Positions 31,283-40,694 of a DNA stretch of 64,000 nt are shown here, one piece after another. Position 1 is the stretch's first letter; each line of letters starts with the position of its first letter. Origin of the DNA: Actinomyces sp. HPA0247 (GTDB lineage: Bacteria; Actinomycetota; Actinomycetes; Actinomycetales; Actinomycetaceae); NCBI GenBank assembly GCA_000411415.1, contig KE150450.1:818932-882931 (forward strand), given 5' to 3'. A program made the position numbers and the translations under genes. Below the pieces are notes generated by a model that was not told the origin of the DNA, searched no databases, and saw nothing but the letters and a program-made list of their open reading frames with translations.

Positions 31283-32890
31283 ATGAGTACCCAGTCAGCT
31301 TCTCCGAATAACGGCCCCGTGACCGCGCAAAACGCCGGAACGACGGACATTCCTACCCTCATGGCGAACGCCACGAGGACCTTCGCTGCGCTCCCGCCCG
31401 CGATTATGGAACTCGGCACGATTTTTCACGAGGCCGGGGAGGAGCTCGCGCTCGTCGGTGGGCCCGTGCGCGACGCGTTCCTGGGTGTGACGCCGCACGA
31501 CTTCGACATGACGACGTCCGCGCGCCCCGAGCGCACCGAGGAGCTCCTCGCCCAGTGGGGCAACGCGACCTGGGACATCGGCAAGGAGTTCGGCACGATC
31601 GGCGGCCGCCGCGGCGACCTGGTCGTCGAGGTGACGACCTACCGCACCGACGAGTACGAGATCGGTTCGCGCAAGCCCGAGGTGACCTTCGGCGACACCC
31701 TCGAGGGCGACCTGACGCGCCGCGACTTCACGGTCAACGCGATGGCGATGCGCCTGCCGCAGATGGCCCTCGTCGACCCGTGCGGCGGCCTTGCAGACCT
31801 CGCGGACGGTAACCTGCGCACCCCCGTGTCCGCCGAGCAGTCCTTCGACGACGATCCGCTGCGCATCATGCGCGCCGCGCGCTTTAGCGCCCAGCTGGGC
31901 CTCGACGTCGACCTGGACGTCATGAACGCGATGGAAACCATGGCCTCGCGCCTCGAAATCGTCTCCGCTGAGCGCATCCGCGCCGAGCTCGAGCGCCTCA
32001 TCATCTCGCCCCACCCGCGTCGCGGCATCGAACTGATGGTCCACACGGGCGTCGCCGACATCGTCCTGCCCGAGGTCGCTGCCCTCGTCTCCACCGTGGA
32101 CGAACACAAGCGCCACAAGGACGTCTACGAGCACACCCTCACCGTCGTCGAACAGGCGATGGACCTGGAGACCGGCCCGGACGGTCCGGTTCCCGCCCCC
32201 GACTTCATCCTGCGTTTCGCGGCCCTCATGCACGACGTCGGCAAGCCGGCGACCCGCCGCTTCGAAAAGAACGGCACCGTGTCCTTCCACCACCACGAGA
32301 TCGTGGGCGCCAAGATGACGCGCAAGCGCATGAAGGCCCTCCACTTCGATAAGGCCACGACCGAGGCCGTCTCCACCCTGGTCGCGCTGCACCTGCGCTT
32401 CCACGGCTACGGCGAGGCCGCCTGGTCCGATTCCGCGGTGCGCCGCTACGTGGCCGACGCGGGCGATCTCCTCGAACGTCTCCACCGCCTCACGCGCGCC
32501 GACTGCACGACCCGCAACCGCCGCAAGGCCAACTACCTGTCGGCCGCCTACGACGACCTCGAGGCGCGCATTGCCGCCCTGCGCGAGCAGGAGGAACTCG
32601 ACGCGATCCGCCCCGACCTCGACGGCGACCAGATCATGGAGATCCTCGGGCTGCGTCCCTCGCGCGCCGTCAAGATCGCCCGCGACTACCTGCTCGAGCT
32701 GCGCATGGAGCGCGGGCCGCTCGGCGAGGAGGCTGCCCGTCAGGCGCTTCTCGACTGGTGGGCGTCGGACGACGTGCGTGCCCTCGCCGAGGAATACCAG
32801 GCCCAGCAGGCCCACTGGGAGGCCAAGGTCGCGGAAAAGAAGGCCCGCAAGGCCGCCGCGAAGGCCGCCCGCGAAGCCCAGGAGAACTGA
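31283..32890 (+). CDS. cca: CCA-adding tRNA nucleotidyltransferase
   Basis: The enzyme adds or repairs the 3' CCA of tRNAs. The pol-beta superfamily head shows LVGGPVRDAF and the catalytic DFDMTTSARP, then RRDFTVNAMAM and the RNA-binding arm. An HD phosphohydrolase domain (FAALMHDVGKP) sits in the C-terminal half. The tail is rich in Lys/Ala (KVAEKKARKAAAKAA). At 535 residues from ATG 31283 it is of normal actinobacterial length; the Shine-Dalgarno match is weak. This organism needs it because some tRNAs here (Ala, Leu) lack an encoded CCA. Confidence 0.94.
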   Translation: MSTQSASPNNGPVTAQNAGTTDIPTLMANATRTFAALPPAIMELGTIFHEAGEELALVGGPVRDAFLGVTPHDFDMTTSARPERTEELLAQWGNATWDIGKEFGTIGGRRGDLVVEVTTYRTDEYEIGSRKPEVTFGDTLEGDLTRRDFTVNAMAMRLPQMALVDPCGGLADLADGNLRTPVSAEQSFDDDPLRIMRAARFSAQLGLDVDLDVMNAMETMASRLEIVSAERIRAELERLIISPHPRRGIELMVHTGVADIVLPEVAALVSTVDEHKRHKDVYEHTLTVVEQAMDLETGPDGPVPAPDFILRFAALMHDVGKPATRRFEKNGTVSFHHHEIVGAKMTRKRMKALHFDKATTEAVSTLVALHLRFHGYGEAAWSDSAVRRYVADAGDLLERLHRLTRADCTTRNRRKANYLSAAYDDLEARIAALREQEELDAIRPDLDGDQIMEILGLRPSRAVKIARDYLLELRMERGPLGEEAARQALLDWWASDDVRALAEEYQAQQAHWEAKVAEKKARKAAAKAAREAQEN

Positions 32891-33005
32891 GACTGGGAGC
32901 TGAGACGGGTGCGGGGCGACAATCGTCACGCCCGCGCGCGGTGCGGTGCCGGGGCCACCGCCGTACTCTGGGAATAATTCGACTATTTGTGAGGAGAGTT
33001 ATCGC

Positions 33006-34472
33006 ATGAGCACGTTCACCCCCGAGAAGGCATCGGCCGATATCGGCGTGTACGGCCTGGGAGTCATGGGCGCAAACCTCGCCCGCAACCTGGCCCGCAA
33101 CGGCTACGCGACCGCCGTCTTCAACAGGACCCAGGCTCGCACCGAGAAGCTCATGGCCCAGCACGGCGACGAGGCGACCTTCATCCCCGCGTCCACGCTC
33201 GAGGACTTCATCGCCTCCCTGCGCACCCCGCGCGTCGCCATCATGATGGTCCAGGCCGGCCCCTCGACGGACGCCGTCATGGAGCAGCTCGCCGCACTCA
33301 TGGACGAGGGTGACATCATCGTCGACTGCGGTAACTCCCTGTTCACCGACACGATCCGCCGCGAGAAGTGGGCCGCCGAGCGCGGCCTGCACTTCGTGGG
33401 CGCGGGCGTCTCCGGCGGCGAGGAGGGCGCCCTGTGGGGTCCCTCCATCATGCCCGGCGGCACCCCGGCCTCGTACGACCGCCTCGGCCCCATGTTCGAG
33501 GCGATCGCCGCCACCTACGACGGCGTGCCCTGCTGCACCTACATTGGCGCGAACGGCGCCGGCCACTTCGTGAAGATGGTGCACAACGGCATCGAGTACG
33601 CGGACATGCAGGTCATCGCCGAGGCCTACACCCTCCTGCGCGAGGGCCTGGGCGCCACCCCCGCCGAAATCGCCGACATTTTTGCCGCGTGGAACGAGGG
33701 CGAGCTCAACTCCTACCTCATGGAGATCACCGTCGAGGTCCTGCGCCAGGTGGACGCCGAGACCGGCAAGCCCCTCGTCGACCTCATCGTGGACGCCGCC
33801 TCCCAGAAGGGCACCGGCAAGTGGACCGTGCAGACCGCCCTCGACCTGGCCGTCCCCGTCACCGCGATCGGCGAGGCGACCTTCGCGCGCGGCGCCTCCT
33901 CCGAGCCGGCTCAGCGCGCGGCCGGACAGACGCTCGCGGGCAACGCCTCCGCTCTCGTCATCGAGTCGGACGAGGCCCGGGCCGCGTTCATCGAGGACGT
34001 TCGCCAGGCGCTCTTCGCCTCCAAGATCGTCGCCTACTCGCAGGGCTTCGACGAGATCGAGGCCGGCGCCGCCGAGTACGAGTGGGACATCGACAAGGGT
34101 GCCCTGGCTCGCATCTGGCGCGCGGGCTGCATCATCCGAGCGGCCTTCCTCGACGACATCACCCGCGCCTACGAGGCCGACCCCGACCTGCCGCTGCTGC
34201 TGGCCGCCGAGCCGTTCGCGACCCGCTTCCAGGAGTGCACGCCCGCGCTGCGCCGCGTTGTGGCCCAGGCCGCTCTCGCCGGCGTTCCGATCCCCGTGTT
34301 CGCCTCGTCCCTGGCCTACTTCGACCAGATCCGGTCGACGCGCCTGCCGGCCGCCCTCATCCAGGGCCAGCGCGACTTCTTCGGCTCGCACACCTACCAC
34401 CGGGTCGACAAGGAGGGTGTCTTCCACACCCTGTGGGCGGTGCCGGGTCGTCCCGAGGAACAGTGGTCCTGA
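33006..34472 (+). CDS. gnd: 6-phosphogluconate dehydrogenase (decarboxylating)
   Basis: This pentose-phosphate enzyme converts 6-phosphogluconate to ribulose 5-phosphate with NADP reduction. The 488-residue protein has the Rossmann motif GLGVMGANLARN, the substrate-site GAGVSGGEEGALWGPSIMPG, the catalytic lysine region FVKMVHNGIEYADMQ (K191) and the C-terminal signature AALIQGQRDFFGSHTYHR. GAGGAGAG at ~32992 supports ATG 33006. Confidence 0.97.
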   Translation: MSTFTPEKASADIGVYGLGVMGANLARNLARNGYATAVFNRTQARTEKLMAQHGDEATFIPASTLEDFIASLRTPRVAIMMVQAGPSTDAVMEQLAALMDEGDIIVDCGNSLFTDTIRREKWAAERGLHFVGAGVSGGEEGALWGPSIMPGGTPASYDRLGPMFEAIAATYDGVPCCTYIGANGAGHFVKMVHNGIEYADMQVIAEAYTLLREGLGATPAEIADIFAAWNEGELNSYLMEITVEVLRQVDAETGKPLVDLIVDAASQKGTGKWTVQTALDLAVPVTAIGEATFARGASSEPAQRAAGQTLAGNASALVIESDEARAAFIEDVRQALFASKIVAYSQGFDEIEAGAAEYEWDIDKGALARIWRAGCIIRAAFLDDITRAYEADPDLPLLLAAEPFATRFQECTPALRRVVAQAALAGVPIPVFASSLAYFDQIRSTRLPAALIQGQRDFFGSHTYHRVDKEGVFHTLWAVPGRPEEQWS

Positions 34473-34499
34473 TCTGAGGACACGGAACACTTCGTAGCA

Positions 34500-34532
34500 G
34501 TGGGTGGGTGCGCCGCGGGCGCACCCACCCAC
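34500..34532 (+). terminator. Terminator after gnd
   Basis: A 14-base-pair stem (GTGGGTGGGTGCGC with GCGCACCCACCCAC) with loop CGCGG lies 27 bases after gnd. No strong U-run follows. Confidence 0.8.
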
Positions 34533-34616
34533 TCTGTGTTGCAGCCCATACTTTGGGGTTCTTTCAGGAAACACGGTTACGCTAGAGGTACAACAATCCG
34601 CTGAAAGGGCGAATAC

Positions 34617-36959
34617 GTGGCTACTAACAACGGACGGTCCGACTGGAACGACATCATCGAGCCTGGCGGCTCGGGCGCGTCGAGGCATGACGCTCTGCCC
34701 TCACGCCGTGCGGCGCGACGCGCTGCTTCGTCGCGCGCTTCCACGAAGGCTGCCACGGCCTCGTCGGCCGGTAAGAAGGGCCCGGTGAAGAAGAAATTCC
34801 GGTGGGCCAAGCGCATCGGGTTCTCAATTCTGACCGTCTTCCTGGGTGTGTTTATCGCCGGCATGGCCGTGTTCCTGTACCTCTACAACACGCTGACCGT
34901 GCCCGCGCCGGACGACCTGGCTCTCGCGCAGAAGACGACCGTCTACTACGCCGATGGCACGACCGAGATGGGCACCCTGGGTGAGATCAATCGTCAGATC
35001 ATCGACACGACGAAGCTGCCCGACTACGTGTCCAAGACGATCGTGGCGTCCGAAGACCGCACGTTCTACACGAACAACGGCGTCGACCTGAAGGGCATTT
35101 TCCGCGCGCTCATCAACAACCTGCGCGGCGGCGCACGCCAGGGTGGTTCGACGCTCACCCAGCAGTACGTGGAGCGCTACTACATGGGCGAGACCACGTC
35201 CTACACGGGAAAGCTCAAGGAAGCCGTCCTGGCGATCAAGATCAACCGTGAGAAGTCCAAGGACGAGGTCATTGGCGCCTACATGAACACGATCTACTTC
35301 GGTCGTGGCGCCTACGGCATCGACGCCGCCGCCCAGGCCTACTTCGGCCACGGCGCGGACCAGCTGACCCTGTCCGAGTCCGCCCTCCTCGCGGCCGTCA
35401 TCCCCGCGCCCTCCGCGTGGGACCCCGCCGTCAACCCCGACAAGGCGAAGGAGCGCTGGGAGCGCGACCTGAACCTCATGCTGGAGGACGGCTGGATTAC
35501 TCAGGCGCAGCACGACTCCGCGGTCTTCCCCGAGACGATTGACCCCGATACGCTCAACAGCGCGTCGATGAGCGGCACGACCGGTTACCTGATGGCTCAG
35601 GTCAAGTCGGAGTTGATCGCCTCCGGCCAATTCGATGAGGACAAGATCAGCCAGGGTGGCCTGCGCATCACCTCGACGATCGTGAAGGAACACCAGGATC
35701 AGGCCGTCGCGGCCGCCGAGGGTATGAACGAGGTGGACGGCTGGGATCCCACGTACCAGCACGTCGCCCTGTCCTCGATGGACCCGGCCACGGGCGAGAT
35801 CCTCGCCGAGTACGCGGGCGCCGACTTCGAGAAGCGCCAGCAGAACGCGGTCACGCAGGACATCGCGATGGCCGGCTCGTCCTTCAAGCCCTTTGCACTG
35901 CTTGCGAACGCGCGCGTGGGTGGCACCGTCTACGACACCTATTCGGGCAAGTCTCCCCAGTACTTCCGAGGCATGGGCACCCCCGTCATGAACGACGGCG
36001 GATACTCGTTTGGCAACGTGACCCTCGTGAAGGCGACCGCCTACTCGATGAACACGGTGTTCGTGGGCCTCAATGACGACGTGGAGCCGGAGAACACGCT
36101 GAAGGCGGCCATCGATGCGGGTATTCCCGAGGACACGGTGGGCCTGAACGAGGAGCTGCTCAACGTGCTGGGCCCCTCCTCGCCGCACAACATCGACCTG
36201 ACGACCGCCTACTCGACGATCGCGAACGGTGGCGAGCGCGTCACCGCTCACATCGTCAAGAAGGTCGAGGACTCGAACAACAAGCTGCTCTACAGCGGTG
36301 ACGTGGCCCCCAAGCGCGTGTTCGAGGTCGAGGAAGTTTCCTCCATCATGCCGGCACTCGAGGCCGTCACGAGCGGTGATGGTACGGCCAGCCGCGTCGA
36401 CGCCTCGATTCCGCGACTGACCACCGCCGGTAAGACCGGTACCTCCTCCGATCAGCTGTCTGCGCAGTTCGTGGGCTTCGTGCCCGGCATGGTCACGGCC
36501 GTGTCGATGTACCAGTCCGACGAAGCGGGCAACTCGGTGCCGCTGGACGACGTGGGTGGCCTGAATCAGTTCCACGGCGGCGACTGGCCCGTGGACGTGT
36601 GGATCGACTACATGAAGCCCGCGACGGCGAACCTGTCGGGCGACGACTTCACGTGGAAGGTCGAGTCCAACCGCAAGGTGCACAACAACGCGCCCACGCC
36701 CGCGCCGAGCGCGACGAGCGAGGCCCCACAGTCCGCTCCGCAGCCCACCGAGACGCCTACCCCGACGGAGACCCCGTCCGCCGAGCCCACAGAGGGTTCG
36801 GAGAACGGCAACAACGGGAATAACGGCAACGGTTCCAACAACGGGAATGGCTCGAACAATGGGAACGGTTCCAACACCGGGAACAATGGCAACGGTTCCA
36901 ACAACGGCAATACCGGGAACAATAACGGCGGCAACAACAATGGTGGCCGAAGAAACTAG
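34617..36959 (+). CDS. Class A penicillin-binding protein
   Basis: A bifunctional peptidoglycan synthase of 780 residues. It has a basic cytoplasmic N-terminus, one signal-anchor helix (~60-85), a GT51 transglycosylase domain (VASEDRTFYTNNGVDLKG, GGSTLTQQYV) and a transpeptidase domain with SSFK (~421-424), YSMN (~477) and KTGT (~606). The tail is a Pro/Thr segment and then tandem GSNNGNG-type repeats, probably disordered and outside the cell. GTG 34617 has GAAAGGG eight bases upstream. It acts with the MurJ product of the nearby minus-strand cluster. Confidence 0.95.
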   Translation: MATNNGRSDWNDIIEPGGSGASRHDALPSRRAARRAASSRASTKAATASSAGKKGPVKKKFRWAKRIGFSILTVFLGVFIAGMAVFLYLYNTLTVPAPDDLALAQKTTVYYADGTTEMGTLGEINRQIIDTTKLPDYVSKTIVASEDRTFYTNNGVDLKGIFRALINNLRGGARQGGSTLTQQYVERYYMGETTSYTGKLKEAVLAIKINREKSKDEVIGAYMNTIYFGRGAYGIDAAAQAYFGHGADQLTLSESALLAAVIPAPSAWDPAVNPDKAKERWERDLNLMLEDGWITQAQHDSAVFPETIDPDTLNSASMSGTTGYLMAQVKSELIASGQFDEDKISQGGLRITSTIVKEHQDQAVAAAEGMNEVDGWDPTYQHVALSSMDPATGEILAEYAGADFEKRQQNAVTQDIAMAGSSFKPFALLANARVGGTVYDTYSGKSPQYFRGMGTPVMNDGGYSFGNVTLVKATAYSMNTVFVGLNDDVEPENTLKAAIDAGIPEDTVGLNEELLNVLGPSSPHNIDLTTAYSTIANGGERVTAHIVKKVEDSNNKLLYSGDVAPKRVFEVEEVSSIMPALEAVTSGDGTASRVDASIPRLTTAGKTGTSSDQLSAQFVGFVPGMVTAVSMYQSDEAGNSVPLDDVGGLNQFHGGDWPVDVWIDYMKPATANLSGDDFTWKVESNRKVHNNAPTPAPSATSEAPQSAPQPTETPTPTETPSAEPTEGSENGNNGNNGNGSNNGNGSNNGNGSNTGNNGNGSNNGNTGNNNGGNNNGGRRN

Positions 36960-36980
36960 CCGAGCGGCCTAGTGTCACTG

Positions 36981-37015
36981 CTGCGGGCCCCGAGGAGCAT
37001 CCTCGGGGCCCGCAG
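36981..37015 (+). terminator. Terminator after the PBP gene
   Basis: The stem CTGCGGGCCCCGAGG with CCTCGGGGCCCGCAG and loop AGCAT forms a 15-base-pair hairpin 21 bases after the stop. Confidence 0.8.
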
Positions 37016-37037
37016 TGCGTTCGCAGGAGTGTACCTA

Positions 37038-37140
37038 TGCGGATAGGTAATGACGATGCGGATAGGTTATGAACATCCGGATAGGTTAATAACCTATCCG
37101 CAAGCGAATAACCTATCCAGATGCGTGCAACCTATCCGCA
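37038..37140. repeat. Mirrored array of six GCGGATAGGT motifs with a 19-base period
   Basis: Forward copies GCGGATAGGT start at 37039, 37058 and 37077 (CCGGATAGGT). Reverse copies ACCTATCCGC start at 37092, 37111 (ACCTATCCAG) and 37130. Every same-strand step is exactly 19 bases, and the two halves face each other across TTAAT. It lies in the 372-base gap between the convergent PBP and rplI genes. No gene is visible there; 37141-37256 shows nothing I recognise. Confidence 0.92.
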
Positions 37141-37256
37141 TGTGAGTGCAGGAGTTCCCGCCATACGTCCTCTGCGACGGGGTGCGTCGCGCTTGCCGCG
37201 CTCCGGCAGGGGCCCGCACCGACGTGTCGTAGCCGAGCCTCAGGAATCGCATGCAC

Positions 37257-37301
37257 AGCAAAAGGGGTGGCCCCCGCTCGTATGAGCGGGGGCCACCCCT
37301 T
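37257..37301 (-). terminator. Terminator of the rpsF-ssb-rpsR-rplI operon
   Basis: A 17-base-pair stem (AGGGGTGGCCCCCGCTC and its complement, loop GTAT) is followed on the minus strand by TTTT, a complete intrinsic terminator 31 bases after rplI. Confidence 0.9.
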
Positions 37302-37331
37302 CAATCAGCATTCAACCGATGCGTGAAGCCT

Positions 37332-37790
37332 TCACTTCGCGGCGGAAACGCGGACCTTGAGGTTCGCGGACACCTCGGGGTGCAGGCCGACGGTCACCGT
37401 GTAGTCGCCAACGGCCTTGATGGGCGAGGCGATGATGACGCGACGACGATCGATGGTCTGGCCCAGCTGCTCCTTGACCGCGTCAGCGATCGCAGCAGCG
37501 GAGACGGCGCCGAACAGGCGGCCGGAGTTGCCAACCTTGCCGGAGATCTCGACAACGGCACCCTGGAGGGCGTCGCGCACGGCGCGAGCGTCGTCGATCG
37601 TGGCGATCTCGTGGCGGCGACGAGCAGCGGCGATCTGGTCGATCTGCTTCTGCGCGCCGGCGGTCCACTTGGCGGCGAAGCCGCGGGGGACCAGGTAGTT
37701 GCGGGCGTAGCCAGCCTTGACCTCGACGACCTCGCCGGCGTGGCCGAGGTTGGGGACGTCGTGGGTGAGGATCAGTTTCGTGGTAGCCAT
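37332..37790 (-). CDS. rplI: 50S ribosomal protein L9
   Basis: The 152-residue protein shows the L9 pattern: KLILTHDVPNLGHAGEVVEVKAGYARNYLVPRGFA at the N-terminus (RNA-binding lobe), a long helix, and a C-terminal lobe ending VSANLKVRVSAAK. L9 binds 23S rRNA near the L1 stalk. It is last in the conserved run rpsF-ssb-rpsR-rplI, 21 bases after rpsR. Confidence 0.97.
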   Translation of the reverse strand: MATTKLILTHDVPNLGHAGEVVEVKAGYARNYLVPRGFAAKWTAGAQKQIDQIAAARRRHEIATIDDARAVRDALQGAVVEISGKVGNSGRLFGAVSAAAIADAVKEQLGQTIDRRRVIIASPIKAVGDYTVTVGLHPEVSANLKVRVSAAK

Positions 37791-37811
37791 ATCAGCTGTG
37801 TCCTTCCCTTA

Positions 37812-38054
37812 TCAGCGGCCGGTCGTGGAGTAGGGCAGCAGAGCCATCTCACGCGCGTTCTTGACGGCGCGAGCGATCTTGCGCTGCTCCTGGGTGGAAA
37901 CACCGGTCACGCGGCGGGCGCGGATCTTGCCGCGGTCCGAGATGAACTTACGCAGCAGAGCGGTGTCCTTGTAGTCGATCTTTTCGATCTTGGCCGACTT
38001 CAGCGGGTTGGCCTTCTTCTTGATGGGCTTGTTGCGAAGTTGGGGCTTCGCCAT
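37812..38054 (-). CDS. rpsR: 30S ribosomal protein S18
   Basis: This 80-residue S18 contains the signature [22 protein letters not shown] and [20 protein letters not shown]. It has no cysteine, so it is the zinc-free form rather than the zinc-ribbon form. It lies third in the rpsF-ssb-rpsR-rplI run. Confidence 0.97.
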   Translation of the reverse strand: MAKPQLRNKPIKKKANPLKSAKIEKIDYKDTALLRKFISDRGKIRARRVTGVSTQEQRKIARAVKNAREMALLPYSTTGR

Positions 38055-38145
38055 GATGGTCTCCTAGTGAATCCGGGCGGACTGTGCCGCCCCAAGCGTT
38101 GTGTCTTCGACGTGGCGTCCGGCGTAGGTGCCGGGGCGCTCGACT

Positions 38146-38712
38146 TTAGAACGGGGGCTCGTCGCCGAAAGAGGTGGCGCCGCCAGCGGGGGCGCTGCGC
38201 CACGGGTCCTCGGGGGAGCCGCCGGTCGGTGCGCCGTAGTTGGCGCCACCCTGGCCGTATCCACCCTGGCCGCCGCCGTAACCGCCGCCCTGCTGGGGCG
38301 CGCCCTGCTGGCCGCGGTTGTCGGACTGGTAGCCGCCGCCACCGGAGGGGGCGGTGCGGGTGACCTGCGCGCGTGCGCGGCGCAGGGAGGGGCCGACCTC
38401 GTCGACCTGCAGCTCAACGACCGTGCGACGTTCACCCTGCTGGGTGTCGTACGAGCGCTGGGTGAGGCGCCCCTGAACGATGACGCGCATGCCCTTACGC
38501 AGCGACTCGGCGACGTTCTCAGCGGTCTCGCGCCACACGGAGCAGCGCATGAAGAGGGTGTCGCCGTCGCGCCACTCACCGGCGTTACGGTCGTAGGTTC
38601 GGGGGGTGGAGGCCACCGTGAAATCGGCGACCGCGGCGCCGGACTGCGTCCAACGCAGTTCGGGGTCAGCGGTCAGGTTACCGATGACAGTGATGACGGT
38701 ATCTCCGGCCAT
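38146..38712 (-). CDS. ssb: Single-stranded DNA-binding protein
   Basis: SSB coats single-stranded DNA and recruits repair and replication partners. The 188-residue protein has an OB fold ([45 protein letters not shown]), a long Gly/Gln/Tyr-rich linker (~118-170) and the acidic partner-binding tip DEPPF. It is second in the rpsF operon. Confidence 0.97.
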   Translation of the reverse strand: MAGDTVITVIGNLTADPELRWTQSGAAVADFTVASTPRTYDRNAGEWRDGDTLFMRCSVWRETAENVAESLRKGMRVIVQGRLTQRSYDTQQGERRTVVELQVDEVGPSLRRARAQVTRTAPSGGGGYQSDNRGQQGAPQQGGGYGGGQGGYGQGGANYGAPTGGSPEDPWRSAPAGGATSFGDEPPF

Positions 38713-38747
38713 GTCGGCTCCTCGGGCTTAGAGGGTGTGGTGTCGGC

Positions 38748-39038
38748 TCAGTGAGCGTCGGGGCGCAGGAGCTTCGTACGGAGAATGGTCTCGTCGATGC
38801 CCATGCGGCGGTTGATCTCGAGAGCGACCTCGGGGGTCGTGGTCATGTCGATGACGACGTAGATGCCCTCAGAACGCTTGAGGATGTCGTAAGCAAGGCG
38901 GCGCTTGCCCCAGACGTCAACGTTCTCGACGGATCCGCCGTTGGCAGCCACGGGTGCCAGGTACTTCTCCATCATGGGGGCGACGGTGCGCTCGTCGATC
39001 GAAGGATCGAGGATCACCATCAGTTCGTAGTTACGCAC
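38748..39038 (-). CDS. rpsF: 30S ribosomal protein S6
   Basis: S6 binds S18 in the 30S platform. The protein shows RNYELMVILDPSIDE, KRRLAYDI and the C-terminal ILRTKLLRPDAH. GTG 39038 is chosen, giving 96 residues beginning MRNYELMVILDP as in relatives. A GTG at 39050 lies directly against AGGAGG and would leave no spacing; from 39038 that Shine-Dalgarno is about 11 bases away. It is first in the operon; its promoter must lie in 39039-39200, where I see no clear -35/-10 pair. Confidence 0.95.
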   Translation of the reverse strand: MRNYELMVILDPSIDERTVAPMMEKYLAPVAANGGSVENVDVWGKRRLAYDILKRSEGIYVVIDMTTTPEVALEINRRMGIDETILRTKLLRPDAH

Positions 39039-39273
39039 GTTGGTTCCCACCTCCTATGGTCTTTACGGTCACGGACGGTCCGTGACAGGAGGGCGTTGCG
39101 TATGGCCCCTGGGGGCCTGCTGGACCGGCCGCGGGTGCGGACAGTCCAGCTACCCACTTTACACGGGTGGGAGCGTCTTCGCTAGGGCGTTTCCGGTCAC
39201 GATTGGCGCCCTCGGGACGAGGCGTGGGCCCACCCCGCCGGGACGCCGAACCCCGCGCGAAACCGCGGGTGGG

Positions 39274-39297
39274 GACGAGGCCTGCCCCGGCCTCGTC
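39274..39297 (-). terminator. Hairpin after the MATE gene built from the overrepresented 13-mer
   Basis: GACGAGGCC (39274-39282) pairs with GGCCTCGTC (39289-39297) around loop TGCCCC, seven bases beyond the MATE stop on the minus strand. The second arm is a full reverse copy of the overrepresented GACGAGGCCGGGG. Confidence 0.6.
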
Positions 39298-39303
39298 GAT
39301 CGG

Positions 39304-40677
39304 CTACAGCGAGCGCGCGCCGAGCCCGTTGGTGAGTGCCCGCATGCCCGTGTAGACCGCCGAGTAGGCGAGCCACACGAGCGCGAGTGCCAGCGATGGG
39401 CGCGCGGTGAGTGAGGCGGAGTGGGCGATGATCCACAGGAGGGGCGCGTACACGACCAGGTTGATGACGGCGGCGACGGCCAGGTAGCGGCCTCGGCCCG
39501 CGCCGATGAGGACGCCGTCGAGGAGGAAGACGTACCCGGCGACCGGCTGGAAGAAAGCGCTGACGATGATGGCGACGGTCGCGTCGTCGATGACGCCCTG
39601 GTCGTTCGTGAAGATGCGCGTGATCCAGGGCGCGGTGATCGCCAGGGCGACGCCGACGGCCACGCCGAAGCAGACGCCCCAGCGCGACAGCGTGCGCAGG
39701 AGCGGGCGCATGGCGCCGCGCTCGCCGGTGCCGGCCGTGAATCCTGCGAGCGCCTGGGCGGCGATCGCGAGCGCGTCGAGCACGTACGCGGCGAAGGTCC
39801 ACAGCGTCCACACGATCTGGTGGGCAGCCAGGGCCTGGGTGGAGATCGCGGTGACCGCACTCAGGGTCGCCAGGAGGGCGACGCGCAGGGCAAGGGTGCG
39901 CACGAGCAGGGGCGCTCCCTCGACCGCCGCGCCGAACAGACCCGAGGTGGAGGGGCGCAGGCTCACTCCCTCACGGCGGGCGGCTCGCACGATCATCCAC
40001 CCGAGGAAGACCGCCATGAGCGTCTGCGTGATCGCCGTGCCCAGGCCCGACCCCGCAACCCCCATGCCGAGCGGGTACATGAGCACCCAGTTCGCCACCG
40101 CGTTGAACGCCGCGCCCACAGACGCCGCGACCAGGGGAGTACGCGTGTCCTGCAACCCGCGCAGGGTCCCGGTCGCCGCCAGGACGACGAACATGCCGAC
40201 GAGGCCGGGCGCGGAGGCGCGCAGGTACCCCAGTGCGTGCGGCAGCGTCGCCTCGTTCGCCCCCAGCCAGGTGAGCAGGGGAGAGGCGAAAACCGCTAGG
40301 AGGATCGCGGCGAGGAGGCCGAGGCCTCCCGCCAGCCACATGGCCTCGACCCCCGAGCGGACCGCAAGATCGCGCCGCCCGGCCCCCAGGTGACGCCCCG
40401 CCAAGGACGTCGTCGAGTAGGCGAGGAAGATGAAAAGCCCGACCGCCGTGTTCAGGACCGTCGACGCGACACCCAGGCCCGCCAGCTGCGGGGTCCCCAG
40501 GTGACCGACCATCGTCGAGTCGATGACGGTAAACAGCGGCTCGGCGATGAGAGCCCCCAAGGAGGGCAGCGCGAGCGACAGGATCATCCGCGTCGTGATC
40601 GTCGGCGTCGACGAGGCCGGGGCCTCCTCACGCTTCGACGGTGAGGTCGGGTCGCTGGGTCCCTGTGTGCTCGTCAT
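39304..40677 (-). CDS. MATE-family multidrug/metabolite exporter
   Basis: The 457-residue protein has about twelve membrane helices and two homologous halves. Family features include LFTVIDSTMVGHLGTPQLAGLG in the first half and TQALAAHQIVWTLWTFAAYVLDALAIAAQAL in the second. It resembles the DinF branch of cation- or proton-coupled exporters; the substrate is unknown. ATG 40677 is preferred over an in-frame start at 40788, since GGAG lies six bases before it and the longer form would run through the DnaA-box cluster. Confidence 0.9.
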   Translation of the reverse strand: MTSTQGPSDPTSPSKREEAPASSTPTITTRMILSLALPSLGALIAEPLFTVIDSTMVGHLGTPQLAGLGVASTVLNTAVGLFIFLAYSTTSLAGRHLGAGRRDLAVRSGVEAMWLAGGLGLLAAILLAVFASPLLTWLGANEATLPHALGYLRASAPGLVGMFVVLAATGTLRGLQDTRTPLVAASVGAAFNAVANWVLMYPLGMGVAGSGLGTAITQTLMAVFLGWMIVRAARREGVSLRPSTSGLFGAAVEGAPLLVRTLALRVALLATLSAVTAISTQALAAHQIVWTLWTFAAYVLDALAIAAQALAGFTAGTGERGAMRPLLRTLSRWGVCFGVAVGVALAITAPWITRIFTNDQGVIDDATVAIIVSAFFQPVAGYVFLLDGVLIGAGRGRYLAVAAVINLVVYAPLLWIIAHSASLTARPSLALALVWLAYSAVYTGMRALTNGLGARSL

Positions 40678-40694
40678 GACACGCTCCGATTTTC

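Noticed and set aside
39051-39303. A gene between rpsF and the MATE exporter
   Set aside because: Frames there lack start signals and overlap the rpsF leader and the MATE terminator hairpin.
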